A DNA stretch of 64,000 nucleotides. Source: Thiobacillus sp. GTDB lineage: Bacteria > Pseudomonadota > Gammaproteobacteria > Burkholderiales > Thiobacillaceae. Below, piece after piece: positions 8,052-16,200 of this stretch. The notes beneath the pieces are model-generated. The model had not been told where the DNA came from, did not search any database, and was given only the letters and a program-made list of their open reading frames with translations. Location of the stretch: contig NZ_JADMKC010000005.1 of NCBI RefSeq assembly GCF_018780105.1, forward strand, positions 80,482 to 144,481. Direction: 5' to 3'. Position numbers and translations under genes: made by a program. Within the stretch, counting starts at the first letter, position 1; every line of letters begins with the position of its first letter.

Positions 8052-9047
8052 TCACTCCATTGCATCAGGATCGTTGTCCATGGATGGCGTCGCTTTGTTA
8101 TGTTCGGCGTCCAGAGCCGCCTGGTTGCGGGCTGCATCCAGGATCGCTTTTTTGCGTGCGGTTTCCAGCGCCGCTTTGCTACGCTCTACATCCAGCATCA
8201 CCTGGCGGGTCTCCGGGGTTTCCAGACTGATGCGGCCCAGGGTGCCGGTGCGGTAATCGGTCAGCAGGATCATCGCCGCCTTTTCCAGGTCGAGTTCGCC
8301 ACCGCGACCCTTGATCACGCAGCCGCGCCGTTTGGCGACGGCTTCCAGCACACCGGTCGCATCCAGGTCTTCGAGTGCAAAACCGTAGCGCGCCTTCAGC
8401 AGGGCCGGGTAGCGTTCGAGCAGAATTTCTGCAAGAAACACCGCCACCTGTTCGTCGATGACGGCATTGCGGCCGATGGCGTGGCTGGCGGCGAGCATGA
8501 AGCCGTCGGAGTCGTGGGCGATTTTGGGCCAGGTCATGCCTGGGGTGTCGACCAGCGACAGCAGCGGGGAAATGTTGATGCGCTGCTGCGATTTGGTGAC
8601 TGCGGGCTCGTCGCCCACCGCCGCCACCCGGCGCTTGACCCAGGTATTCATCAGGGTGGATTTGCCGACGTTGGGAATGCCCATGATCATCAGCCGTAGC
8701 GGCTTGATCGGATCGTTGCGATGCGGCGCGAGTTTCTGCGCCACGGCGGCCAGCTTGGCGACATCGCCCGGCTTCTTGGCGGAAATCGCCACCGCTTTCA
8801 CGTTCGGCAGACTGTTGTAATAGTCGATCCAGGCGCGCGTGGCCTCGGGGTCGGCCAGATCGACCTTGTTGAGCAGCTTGAGGCAGGGGCGCTGGCGATG
8901 CGCGCGCAACTCGTGAATCATCGGGTTGCTGCCGGCCTCGGGCAATCGCGCGTCGAGCACTTCGACGACCACGTCGATCAGCGCCATCGTTTCGGCCGCC
9001 TTCTTGCGTGCGGTGGTCATATGACCGGGGAACCACTGGATCGCCAT
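8052..9047 (-). CDS. ylqF: Ribosome biogenesis GTPase YlqF/RbgA
   Basis: A 331-residue circularly permuted GTPase of the YlqF/YawG family that helps late assembly of the large ribosomal subunit. The start WFPGHM is the family hallmark. The G motifs appear in permuted order: G4 LNKVDL (about 59-64), G5 near AISA (87-90), G1 GIPNVGKST (123-131), G2 around SQQR, G3 DTPG (167-170). Family members usually end near residue 280-300; this one carries an extra C-terminal tail with four 9-residue repeats and an acidic end. It stands alone on the minus strand. Confidence 0.95.
   Translation of the reverse strand: MAIQWFPGHMTTARKKAAETMALIDVVVEVLDARLPEAGSNPMIHELRAHRQRPCLKLLNKVDLADPEATRAWIDYYNSLPNVKAVAISAKKPGDVAKLAAVAQKLAPHRNDPIKPLRLMIMGIPNVGKSTLMNTWVKRRVAAVGDEPAVTKSQQRINISPLLSLVDTPGMTWPKIAHDSDGFMLAASHAIGRNAVIDEQVAVFLAEILLERYPALLKARYGFALEDLDATGVLEAVAKRRGCVIKGRGGELDLEKAAMILLTDYRTGTLGRISLETPETRQVMLDVERSKAALETARKKAILDAARNQAALDAEHNKATPSMDNDPDAME
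8091..8198 (-). repeat. Four 27-base coding repeats in the tail of ylqF
   Basis: Residues 284-319 of YlqF read as four consecutive 9-residue units of the form xL(D/E)xx(R/H)x(K/Q)A: MLDVERSKA, ALETARKKA, ILDAARNQA and ALDAEHNKA. Each corresponds to 27 bases, diverged at the DNA level but with shared CTGGA and GCG anchor positions. The tail would form a charged amphipathic helix. Confidence 0.7.
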
Positions 9048-9200
9048 GGGGGAGGGAAAAGGGGGGAAAGGCGGGATTATCCCCCAGCCACAGGCTTAAC
9101 GCTTTGTTTCATCAATCAAATAACGACTGAGCGGGGTGAATCCCCCTATAATTCGCGGCTCTCCGGAACGTGTGGCCGCAGGGTCATGACAAGGAACTGA

Positions 9201-9479
9201 ATGCAGGATCATTACGAAAAGCTGGGCGTCCCGCCTTCCGCCGCGCCCGAGCTGATCAAGCTGGCGTATCGCAAAAAGGCCGCTTTCTACCACCCGGACA
9301 AGAACTCGGCTGCGGATGCGCCGATGCGCTTTCGCGAGATCCAGGATGCGTACGAAGTGCTGTCCGATCCCGAGCGGAAAAAAGCGTACGACGAATACCG
9401 CCAGCGCAGTCTGATCGACGACCCGGTCGCGGTGGCGCAGGAGATGGCGGCAAAATATATCCAGGGAATACTCAATTGA
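9201..9479 (+). CDS. Single-domain J-protein (DnaJ-like)
   Basis: A 92-residue protein that is little more than a J domain, the part of Hsp40 that stimulates the ATPase of DnaK. Helix II (LIKLAYRKKAAFYHPDKN) carries the essential HPD triad at residues 31-33, and helix III ends in AYEVLSDPERKKAYDEYR. There is no Gly/Phe region, zinc finger or C-terminal substrate domain. It heads four genes with overlapping or touching ends, so it may recruit DnaK to a specific client; the client is unknown. Confidence 0.92.
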   Translation: MQDHYEKLGVPPSAAPELIKLAYRKKAAFYHPDKNSAADAPMRFREIQDAYEVLSDPERKKAYDEYRQRSLIDDPVAVAQEMAAKYIQGILN

Positions 9480-10006
9480 AAATTTCGCGTTACTTTACGA
9501 ATCTGGCCCAAAGTTACCTCGAAGAAATCGACGATCTGGTCACCGATTCCGAAGGCAAGTCGGTGCTGCAGCGACGCTTGAAGGACAAGCGCGGCGAAAT
9601 GGACGCCCTGCTTGCAATGATCGACTACAGCCCCGAAATGGTGGCGGTGATTTTTTATGACGCGTTCGGCTTTCAGTCGGCCGAAGTCATGCAGAGACTG
9701 CTGCAAAGCGAACCCGAGCTCGGCGACTTCCTGAAGTGGGACGTTTTGCGCAAAAGCCTGAGCATCGCCCCCTGGGCCGAGCCCCTGATTGCCACCACGC
9801 TCAAGGTCGCGGGCGGCGATGCGTTTCTGGTGACGGCCGCAACGCTGGAATTCGTGCGAACCAAGGCTGCGTTCACGGCATCCAAATCGGAGGCGGCCGA
9901 CGAATCGGGTGGCGACGACGATGACTCGGAAGACGAAGCAGACGATCTGGGCGATGCCGGCTCGGACTGGCTGGTCGAACAAGGCTTCGACACCCGCGAA
10001 GAGTGA
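9476..10006 (+). CDS. Unknown protein, second gene of the J-protein unit
   Basis: A 176-residue protein that most likely starts at a TTG overlapping the stop of the J-protein gene (TTGA), giving LKISRYFTNLAQSYLEEIDDL at the N-terminus. A longer reading from 9170 would cross the J-protein gene and is rejected. The protein is soluble and helical in the middle and ends in a strongly acidic tail rich in Asp and Glu (about residues 143-176). I recognise no family. Tight coupling suggests that it works with the J-protein. Confidence 0.8.
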   Translation: MKISRYFTNLAQSYLEEIDDLVTDSEGKSVLQRRLKDKRGEMDALLAMIDYSPEMVAVIFYDAFGFQSAEVMQRLLQSEPELGDFLKWDVLRKSLSIAPWAEPLIATTLKVAGGDAFLVTAATLEFVRTKAAFTASKSEAADESGGDDDDSEDEADDLGDAGSDWLVEQGFDTREE

Positions 10007-10041
10007 CCCTCACCCCACCTGTATCAGTAGAAGGACGCAGC

Positions 10042-10785
10042 ATGCACCCGGTAGTCTTGAAATCCTCCGAGTTGATTCTTTCCGGCGACATCGAGGGCGC
10101 CGAGCGCACGCTCGTGGCCGTGGCCGAGCAGCATGGTGACCATGCGCTGGTCAGCCTGCTCGACGAACTGCCTTCCAAGGATCTGCTCGCCATCATGCGC
10201 GAGTTCGATTCGTCCAAGGAGTCCATCGTCAACATGCTGGTGACGCCGGAGCAGTTCGCCCATTCCATCGTGCTGGAACGGCAGTACGGCGAGCGCACCA
10301 GCGAGCGCCTGCGCGCCATGGTGAACGCCGTCATCTACCGCGACGAAAACACGGTCGGCGAATACCTCGATACGCTCGTCAATACCGAAGGTGGCATCAA
10401 TACGCTGGCCGACTACTTCGAAGACCGCTATGACGAGTTGCTGAGCTTTGCCACCGGCGGCCGCTTTGCGCCTGAATACGAGCAGGACGGCGGGGTGCAG
10501 GTCCACACCACCTGGTTGATGGAAAAGCTGGATGAACTGGACGAAAGCCTGGGCTTCGGCAACGCCATCGAAGAATCGCGGCCGCTGCTGCAGCGCACCG
10601 AAGTGGCCGACGGCGACTGGATGGAAACGGCCTGGATCCTGCGTTACGAATTGCCCGATGCGTTCGAGGAACTGATGGGCGTGCTGCGCACGCGCGTGGC
10701 CAAGCATCTGGAAGCGCTCAACGCCATGCTGCTGGCTGCCGAAGCCGGTGAGCCCGCCGATGACGAAGAAGAGTCCGCCATTTGA
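10042..10785 (+). CDS. Unknown protein, third gene of the J-protein unit
   Basis: A 247-residue soluble protein starting MHPVVLKSSELILSGD, preceded by AAGGA at a good distance; a GTG at 10003 overlapping the previous stop is possible but has no such site. The N-terminal half is helical and reminiscent of repeat-type or magnesium-transporter-N-like helical bundles (LDELPSKDLLAIMREF), but I cannot assign a family. The C-terminus is acidic (EPADDEEES). Its stop overlaps the start of the next gene as TGATG. Confidence 0.8.
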   Translation: MHPVVLKSSELILSGDIEGAERTLVAVAEQHGDHALVSLLDELPSKDLLAIMREFDSSKESIVNMLVTPEQFAHSIVLERQYGERTSERLRAMVNAVIYRDENTVGEYLDTLVNTEGGINTLADYFEDRYDELLSFATGGRFAPEYEQDGGVQVHTTWLMEKLDELDESLGFGNAIEESRPLLQRTEVADGDWMETAWILRYELPDAFEELMGVLRTRVAKHLEALNAMLLAAEAGEPADDEEESAI

Positions 10786-12044
10786 TGACGGCTGAACCGA
10801 TGGCGACGGGCCTGAGCGGACTGGCCGCGTACGACGGGCGGCCGTTTTTCGACAAGGCCCTGCATCACGGGGTGAAGCAGGGAATGATCGCACCCGAGCG
10901 CCTGCGCGTCATCCAGGCCGATTTCGCGAAGGGCATCGTGCAGATCGCCAATTATTTCGGCACCGCCTATCTGCGCCCCGATCTCGAACTCGCGGTGCGC
11001 CGCATGGTGCATCTGATGAGTTTGTATCTGGAAGAGTTTTCGGGCGGCGACCTGCCCCGGGCTGCTGCGTCGCTGCGCGACAGCAGCCTGCTGTCGCATT
11101 CAAAGGGCGGTTCGGACATGCTCAAACGCCTGCAGGCGATGCCCGACAGCAGCCTGATGCTCGGCAATACCGTGTCGCCCGAGAGCCAGCGTGCGTATCT
11201 GGACGAGAAGACCGCTGCCCATCCGATGACGCTGGCCGAGTATCGCGCCGAGCGTGCGGTGCGGCAGCGCAGCCAGGATACGCTCGACTTTTCGCTGTGG
11301 CTGGCTAAAAAAATGGGCGTCGCGCGCGGCGATTACGACGATGCCGAGGCCTTGATCCGCAGCGCCATGCTGGTGCTGTTCGTCGACAAGGCGGCGCTGA
11401 CTCTGCCGACGCGCAGCGCGTTCGTGCATCTGCTCAAAGCCGCCAAACGCCCCAAGGCCAAACTCGATACAGCGCGTTTTCAGGCTTTTCTGGCCGACGC
11501 TACCGCCGCGTTCCAGCAGCAGGCGGAGCGCGCGATGGCGCGTTTCATCGAGCAGGACCTGGCGCAGATTCGCGCGGAAGACACCACGGCGGACAGGCTG
11601 CTGTATGGCGATACCGCCCAGCCCTATTTCGTCAGCGAAAGCCTGGACGAAGACGTCAGCGAATACGACCGCCTGGTGGCCAAGGAATGGCAGCGGGTGA
11701 CGCGCGGCGAGTCGGACGATCCGCAGGTGCTGGCCACCGTATTCCTGCTGCTGGCTACCGGGCTGCCGCCCAAGGCGACGCTGCTGCTGAAAGACGCCAA
11801 GGAAGTCACCCGGATTTTTCGCAGCAGCGGCTTCGATTCGGATGCAGTGCTTGCGTTCGTTGAGCAGAATGCGCCCGAATCGCAACGCGCCGACCTGCGC
11901 CGTGCCTGGTCGGACGACATCCGGCGCGAAGCGGAAGACCGTCTCGCCGACACCGATCCAAACTGGCCCGATTCCTATATGGAACGCGCCCTCGCGTATT
12001 TGCATGGGGCGTGCCGGGCGACCTGGAAAAGCGGCAGACGCTAA
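10785..12044 (+). CDS. Unknown protein, fourth gene of the J-protein unit
   Basis: A 419-residue soluble protein with no signal peptide or membrane segment. It is predominantly helical, rich in Ala, Leu and charged residues, with no catalytic signature I recognise. Residues about 40-75 (GIVQIANYFGTAYLRPDLELAVRRMVHLM) and 185-215 look like conserved helical cores. The start ATG shares one base with the preceding stop. All four genes of this unit run in the same direction with touching ends and then meet the convergent toxin-antitoxin pair. Confidence 0.8.
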   Translation: MTAEPMATGLSGLAAYDGRPFFDKALHHGVKQGMIAPERLRVIQADFAKGIVQIANYFGTAYLRPDLELAVRRMVHLMSLYLEEFSGGDLPRAAASLRDSSLLSHSKGGSDMLKRLQAMPDSSLMLGNTVSPESQRAYLDEKTAAHPMTLAEYRAERAVRQRSQDTLDFSLWLAKKMGVARGDYDDAEALIRSAMLVLFVDKAALTLPTRSAFVHLLKAAKRPKAKLDTARFQAFLADATAAFQQQAERAMARFIEQDLAQIRAEDTTADRLLYGDTAQPYFVSESLDEDVSEYDRLVAKEWQRVTRGESDDPQVLATVFLLLATGLPPKATLLLKDAKEVTRIFRSSGFDSDAVLAFVEQNAPESQRADLRRAWSDDIRREAEDRLADTDPNWPDSYMERALAYLHGACRATWKSGRR

Positions 12045-12074
12045 GTCTGTTGGCTTGCCGATGAGGCAGGTGAA

Positions 12075-12782
12075 TCAAATCGTCAGCCAGTCCACGCCCA
12101 CTTCTTTTTCGACTGCGACATGGCCGGCTTCGAGGCGATAGCTCAGCGAGCAGGCCTGAACCGGATTCGACAGCACCGCCGGATTGAGAATGCCAAAGGT
12201 GTGGCCGTTGCAGCGCGCCGAGCGCGACACCAGTCCCGGAAACCCTTCCCGGTGCAGCCGCTTGCCGATGGGCTGGGTGTCGTCGTAGCGCGTGGGATGA
12301 ACCAGTTCGGGCATGCGTTTGATTTCCGGTCTGAAATCCACCAGCGCGGCATCCCCGCGCACCCAATACACCTTGCGCTCGATGCGCACGCCTTCCCGGT
12401 CGAAGCCCGCATCGGCCAGTAGTCCGTTGCGCCAATGCCAGACGGTCTCGTGGACCGTGGTTTCGATGGCGTCCGCGCCGTACCAGATGCCGAAGGTGCC
12501 GTCCGAAAAACGGCTCCTGGACCAGTTCGGCGGCTGGAAGGGGTAAGTGACCGCCTCGATCCAGACGGCTTCTTCAAAGGGCCGGTTGATGGCGGGCGAG
12601 TCCGACGTGTACGGCTTGGGTTGCGTGGACAGCTCGTGACGGATGGCCACGTTCCAGTCCTGCGGGTCCGGGCTCAAATCGTCGAACAGATCCTGCGATT
12701 GCCGGATGGAGACGATATTGCGCGCCAGGTTCTGATGGATGTCCGCCAGCCGCAGCGCGTCGAATAGATTGCCGATACTCAA
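12075..12782 (-). CDS. RES-domain toxin (NAD-targeting family)
   Basis: A 235-residue protein of the RES family, toxins of Xre/RES modules that degrade or modify cellular NAD or ADP-ribosylate targets (MbcT, ParT and relatives). The RES landmarks are visible: an Arg-containing segment [23 protein letters not shown] (about 108-131) and the Ser of [14 protein letters not shown]. The TTG at 12782 overlaps the antitoxin stop as TTGA and gives a normal N-terminus; the in-frame ATG at 12839 would lie well inside the antitoxin gene. The toxin is second in the operon, as is usual. Confidence 0.88.
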   Translation of the reverse strand: MSIGNLFDALRLADIHQNLARNIVSIRQSQDLFDDLSPDPQDWNVAIRHELSTQPKPYTSDSPAINRPFEEAVWIEAVTYPFQPPNWSRSRFSDGTFGIWYGADAIETTVHETVWHWRNGLLADAGFDREGVRIERKVYWVRGDAALVDFRPEIKRMPELVHPTRYDDTQPIGKRLHREGFPGLVSRSARCNGHTFGILNPAVLSNPVQACSLSYRLEAGHVAVEKEVGVDWLTI

Positions 12783-13186
12783 ACCCCACGCGCCCGGTCG
12801 AGATAGGCGCGGGTTTGCAGCAAGCCCGCGAATCCCCATTCGGCAATCAGCTCGACCGGTGTTTTGCCAGCGAATGCCCGGTTGGCGGTGGTCATCCAGG
12901 CGTAGGCCAGATCGCGATCATGCGGGAACAGCAGGCGCAGGTTTTTGTGGATCGCCAGCAAATGCCCCGCGCGCTCCAGCAGGTCGCGCGAGTTGGCCAG
13001 CGGCTCGCCCTTGCGATAGCGCGCCAGCGCCGGGCGATTGCCTGCGGACAAGCCCAGCAGGGCAAGCTGGTCGTTGCTGGAGAGCTTCCAGTGTTCGAAC
13101 AGCGTCGTCACCATGCGCGCCAAGGCGCCGCGCGTGTCGGGTTCTTCCTGGGGCGAGGGTGAGCTGATGAAGGCAGGCTGGTTCAT
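12779..13186 (-). CDS. Xre/MbcA/ParS-type antitoxin
   Basis: A 135-residue partner of the RES toxin. Residues about 30-70 form a helix-turn-helix-like region ([26 protein letters not shown]) and residues about 95-135 ([34 protein letters not shown]) match the DUF2384 toxin-binding domain. It is expected to neutralise the RES enzyme and repress its own promoter. The gene comes first and overlaps the toxin by four bases. Confidence 0.9.
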   Translation of the reverse strand: MNQPAFISSPSPQEEPDTRGALARMVTTLFEHWKLSSNDQLALLGLSAGNRPALARYRKGEPLANSRDLLERAGHLLAIHKNLRLLFPHDRDLAYAWMTTANRAFAGKTPVELIAEWGFAGLLQTRAYLDRARGV

Positions 13187-13206
13187 GGCGGGCTGCTCCG
13201 TGGATG

Positions 13207-13226
13207 CTTGTTACAAATATAACAAG
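13207..13226 (-). promoter_or_regulatory. Palindrome in the toxin-antitoxin promoter region
   Basis: CTTGTTA and TAACAAG form perfect 7-base arms separated by six bases, 21 bases upstream of the antitoxin start in an A/T-rich run. Position and symmetry suit an operator for autorepression by the Xre/ParS-type antitoxin. This is an inference from position and symmetry. Confidence 0.55.
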
Positions 13227-13285
13227 TATTGATTTAATTGCAACCAATCTTCCTTGGATTGGACTACCAGCCTGGCTGGGGAAAT

Positions 13286-14800
13286 TCAGCCTTGCGGTCG
13301 CCGCCGTATGCCAGCATTGGCACGCGACCGTTCGCCTGCCTGCGCGTCGTCATCCATGCCAAGGATGCGGGCCTTCACCGTCTTCCCCTTGATCTTGCCG
13401 GACGCCAGCCAGCGCAAGGCTTGCTGCGCGATCTCGCGCGCCACCGCCACATAGGTGTGGAATTCAGTGATGTTGATCTTGCCGATCTGGGCGCTGCTGA
13501 AGCCTGCTTCGCCGGTAAGCGCGCCCAGCACGTCGCCGGGGCGGATCTTTTCCTTGCGGCCGCCGAGTATCTGCAGCGTCGCCATCGGCGGCAGCAGGGG
13601 TTCGTCGCTGGCATCGGACAATTCGGCGATGGGGTGCCATTCCACTTCGGTGCCGGTTTCCTTGGCGATGTTGTCGACGCGCCGCATCTGGTTGTGGCTG
13701 GCGAGGCTGAGCGCCCAGCCGTCCTGATCGGCGCGCCCGGTGCGGCCGATGCGGTGGATGTAGACCTCGGGATCGGGCGTGACATCGACGTTGATCACCG
13801 CTTCGAGCTGGGCGATGTCGAGCCCGCGCGCGGCGACGTCGGTCGCCACCAGCACCGAACAACTGCGGTTGGCGAACTGGATCAACACCTGGTCGCGCTC
13901 GCGCTGTTCCAGTTCGCCATGCAGGGCCAGCGCCTGGAAACCCTGCTCGCGCAGCACATCGAGCAGATCGCGGCATTGCTGGCGGGTGTTGCAAAACGCC
14001 AGCGTGCTGACCGGGCGATAGTGGCGCAGCAGCGTGGCCACGGCCGGCAGTCGGTCCTCGTTGGCCACTTCGTAGAAACGCTGGCGAATCTTGTCGCTCT
14101 CGTGCTGCTCCAGCAGTTTGATGGTGCGCGGCTGGTGCAAAAACTGCCGCCCCAGCTTCTCGATGCCTTCGGGGTAGGTGGCGGAAAACAGCAGGGTTTG
14201 CCTCTTTATTGGACACTGCCGCGCGACAAACACCATGTCGTCGTAAAAGCCCATGTCCAGCATGCGGTCGGCTTCGTCGAACACCAGCGTGTTGAGCGTA
14301 TCCAGGTTCAGGCTGCCGCGTTGCAGGTGATCCATGATGCGGCCCGGCGTGCCGACCACGATGTGCGCGCCATGCTCCAAGCTGGCCAGCTGCGGGCGCA
14401 TCGTGCTGCCGCCCACCAGGGAGAGCACCTTGATGTTGTCCTCGGCGCGCGCCAAGCGGCGGATCTCCTGCGTCACCTGATCGGCCAGCTCGCGCGTCGG
14501 GCACAGCACCAGCGCCTGCACGTCAAAGTAGCGCAGGTCCAGGTTTGCCAGAAGCGTCAACGCGAAGGCCGCGGTCTTGCCGCTACCGGTCTTGGCCTGT
14601 GCGATCAGGTCATGACCTTCCAGCGTGATCGGCAGGCTGGCCGCCTGGATCGGCGTCATGTTGAGATAACCAAGCGACCGCAGATTCGCCAGTACCGCGG
14701 GCGGCAACGGCAGCTGATCGAACGAGGTGCTGAAAGCCGGATCGGTCGTTTCAGCAGGGGTGGACAGTGAGTCGGGGGAGGGCGGGTGGGGATCGGTCAT
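13286..14800 (-). CDS. dbpA: ATP-dependent RNA helicase DbpA
   Basis: A 504-residue DEAD-box helicase. It shows a Q motif (FDQLPLPPAVLANLRSLGYLNMTPIQ), motif I AKTGSGKT, Ia PTRELADQV, II DEAD (in VFDEADRMLDMGF), III SAT, and VI HRIGRTGRA. The C-terminal about 70 residues, with QILGGRKEKIRPGDVLGALTGEAG, match the DbpA RNA-binding domain that recognises hairpin 92 of 23S rRNA, pointing to large-subunit assembly. An N-terminal Pro/Ser-rich extension of about 25 residues precedes the Q motif. Confidence 0.94.
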   Translation of the reverse strand: MTDPHPPSPDSLSTPAETTDPAFSTSFDQLPLPPAVLANLRSLGYLNMTPIQAASLPITLEGHDLIAQAKTGSGKTAAFALTLLANLDLRYFDVQALVLCPTRELADQVTQEIRRLARAEDNIKVLSLVGGSTMRPQLASLEHGAHIVVGTPGRIMDHLQRGSLNLDTLNTLVFDEADRMLDMGFYDDMVFVARQCPIKRQTLLFSATYPEGIEKLGRQFLHQPRTIKLLEQHESDKIRQRFYEVANEDRLPAVATLLRHYRPVSTLAFCNTRQQCRDLLDVLREQGFQALALHGELEQRERDQVLIQFANRSCSVLVATDVAARGLDIAQLEAVINVDVTPDPEVYIHRIGRTGRADQDGWALSLASHNQMRRVDNIAKETGTEVEWHPIAELSDASDEPLLPPMATLQILGGRKEKIRPGDVLGALTGEAGFSSAQIGKINITEFHTYVAVAREIAQQALRWLASGKIKGKTVKARILGMDDDAQAGERSRANAGIRRRPQG

Positions 14801-14977
14801 GCGGGATTATAAGGGTGCGTCATAATCTGGCGGTTCTAATTCACTGACTTGATGCTGCGCTGGACGACAGCCGTGGCACGCCTGCTAGATTGATGCAGAG
14901 GTGGCAGGGTATGTCTATCTGCTTGGGAAATTATTCAAAACCCTTTTAGTGCGGCCGGCTCGGGCGACGCGCTCGAA

Positions 14978-15001
14978 GCCGCCGTGTGGTTGCACGGCGG
15001 C
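14978..15001. terminator. Hairpin after the tetR-type gene
   Basis: A perfect 9-base stem (GCCGCCGTG / CACGGCGGC) with a six-base loop begins eight bases beyond the stop of the TetR-family gene. There is no T-run on either side, so it is at best a weak or Rho-assisted terminator. The remainder of 14801-15008 holds nothing else that I can support. Confidence 0.35.
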
Positions 15002-15008
15002 GAACCGA

Positions 15009-15572
15009 CTATTCCCTCAACAAGGATTTGACGATGCGCTTCAGCACATCCAACGCCGCGTCGGGTGTGGCGTCGAACTGCGCGCGCACGATGGCGCCGT
15101 CGATGGATAGCGCAATGGCCTGCGCCAGCTTCGCGCGCTGACGCGAGGCAGGCAGCACGGCGGTGATGGCGGTGGTTACCGCAGCCTTGTGCGCCTGTGC
15201 GATGCTGGCCACCTCGGGCATGCTGCCGGCCAGTTCCCCCACGCTGTTGATGAAAGCGCAGCCGCGATAGCCGGGATCGCGCAGCCACTCCCCTACCGCC
15301 GGTACGATGGCGTCCGGTCCTCCGCCGTGACGAGCCAGCGCCTCCTCGAACCACCGCATCCAGCGCTGGTGGCGGTAATCCAGGTAGGCGCGGATCAGAT
15401 CGTTCTTGCTCGGAAAATGCCGGTAGAAGGTGAGCTTGGCGACGCCGGATTCGGCAATGACGCGGTCGACGCCGGTGGCGCGCACGCCGTCGCGGTAGAA
15501 GAGATCGTGCGCGGTACGCAGGATGCGGTCACGGGCGGATGGCGTGTCAGTGGTCTGGGAATCAGATGTCAT
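15009..15572 (-). CDS. TetR/AcrR-family transcriptional regulator
   Basis: A 187-residue regulator. The N-terminal helix-turn-helix is typical of the family: [47 protein letters not shown] in outline, with the TFYRHF recognition-helix signature at about residues 48-53. The C-terminal ligand domain is of the AcrR type; the ligand is unknown. It is divergent from an NTF2-like gene across 83 bases that contain two 20-base palindromes, so it probably represses both genes. Confidence 0.93.
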   Translation of the reverse strand: MTSDSQTTDTPSARDRILRTAHDLFYRDGVRATGVDRVIAESGVAKLTFYRHFPSKNDLIRAYLDYRHQRWMRWFEEALARHGGGPDAIVPAVGEWLRDPGYRGCAFINSVGELAGSMPEVASIAQAHKAAVTTAITAVLPASRQRAKLAQAIALSIDGAIVRAQFDATPDAALDVLKRIVKSLLRE

Positions 15573-15580
15573 GCCGGCAT

Positions 15581-15600
15581 TGTAGACAGATCTGTCTACA
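15581..15600. promoter_or_regulatory. Perfect palindromic TetR operator, copy 1
   Basis: TGTAGACAGATCTGTCTACA is a perfect 20-base palindrome eight bases upstream of the start of the tetR-type gene. The TAGACAGxxxTGTCTA class is typical for TetR-family regulators. A near-identical copy lies 38 bases further on. Confidence 0.85.
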
Positions 15601-15618
15601 CGGGCTAGACTGGGCTTG

Positions 15619-15638
15619 TGTAGACAGACTTGTCTACA
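15619..15638. promoter_or_regulatory. Palindromic TetR operator, copy 2
   Basis: TGTAGACAGACTTGTCTACA differs from copy 1 only at the two bases nearest the centre (one change each side of it) and ends 17 bases before the ATG of the NTF2-like gene. The two centres are 38 bases apart, between three and four helical turns. Confidence 0.85.
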
Positions 15639-15655
15639 TCAACCGAGGAGAGCCC

Positions 15656-16123
15656 ATGGAAACCAAATCGCCCCTACCCCCTTTTACCGAGGAAACCGCA
15701 CGACAGAAAGTGCGCATGGCCGAAGATGCCTGGAACACGCGCGACCCCGCGCGCGTGGTGCTGGTGTACACGGAAGATACGCGCTGGCGTAACCGCGCCG
15801 AATTCCCGGTTGGCCGCGCGGAAGTACAGCGCTTTCTCGAACGCAAGTGGGCGCGCGAACTCGACTACCGCCTGATCAAGGAACTGTGGGCCTGTACCGG
15901 CAACCGTATCGCGGTGCGCTTCGCCTACGAATGGCACGACGACTCGGGCCACTGGTACCGCTCCTACGGCAACGAGAACTGGGAATTCAACGAGCAGGGC
16001 TTCATGATGCGCCGCTACGCGAGCATCAACGACCAGCCCATTGCGGAAGCCGAGCGCAAATTCTTCTGGCCGCTGGGTCGGCGCCCGGACGACCATCCAG
16101 GGTTGAGCGATCTGGGTTTTTAG
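15656..16123 (+). CDS. NTF2-like protein, DUF1348 family
   Basis: A 155-residue soluble protein of the DUF1348 branch of the NTF2/SnoaL fold. The features are [34 protein letters not shown] near residue 15, [19 protein letters not shown], and the aromatic strands [19 protein letters not shown]. The family has no assigned reaction; the fold usually forms a hydrophobic cavity that binds small organic compounds. GAGGAGAGCCC precedes the ATG. Divergence from a TetR regulator suggests that it is induced by the regulator's ligand. Confidence 0.92.
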   Translation: METKSPLPPFTEETARQKVRMAEDAWNTRDPARVVLVYTEDTRWRNRAEFPVGRAEVQRFLERKWARELDYRLIKELWACTGNRIAVRFAYEWHDDSGHWYRSYGNENWEFNEQGFMMRRYASINDQPIAEAERKFFWPLGRRPDDHPGLSDLGF

Positions 16124-16200
16124 GCACATTGCGAGGACTGGACTTCCCGGTGTTCAGTAGGCATCCCGGGCCTATGAATTGCCGAATGAGGCCGTTCATA

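Noticed and set aside
9170-9475. Upstream extension of the second gene of the J-protein unit
   Set aside because: It would run through the J-domain gene in another frame; the TTG overlapping the J-gene stop gives a normal coupled start.
13238-14770. A 510-residue plus-strand frame opposite dbpA
   Set aside because: The minus strand has all DEAD-box motifs and the DbpA RNA-binding domain; the opposite frame is a shadow.
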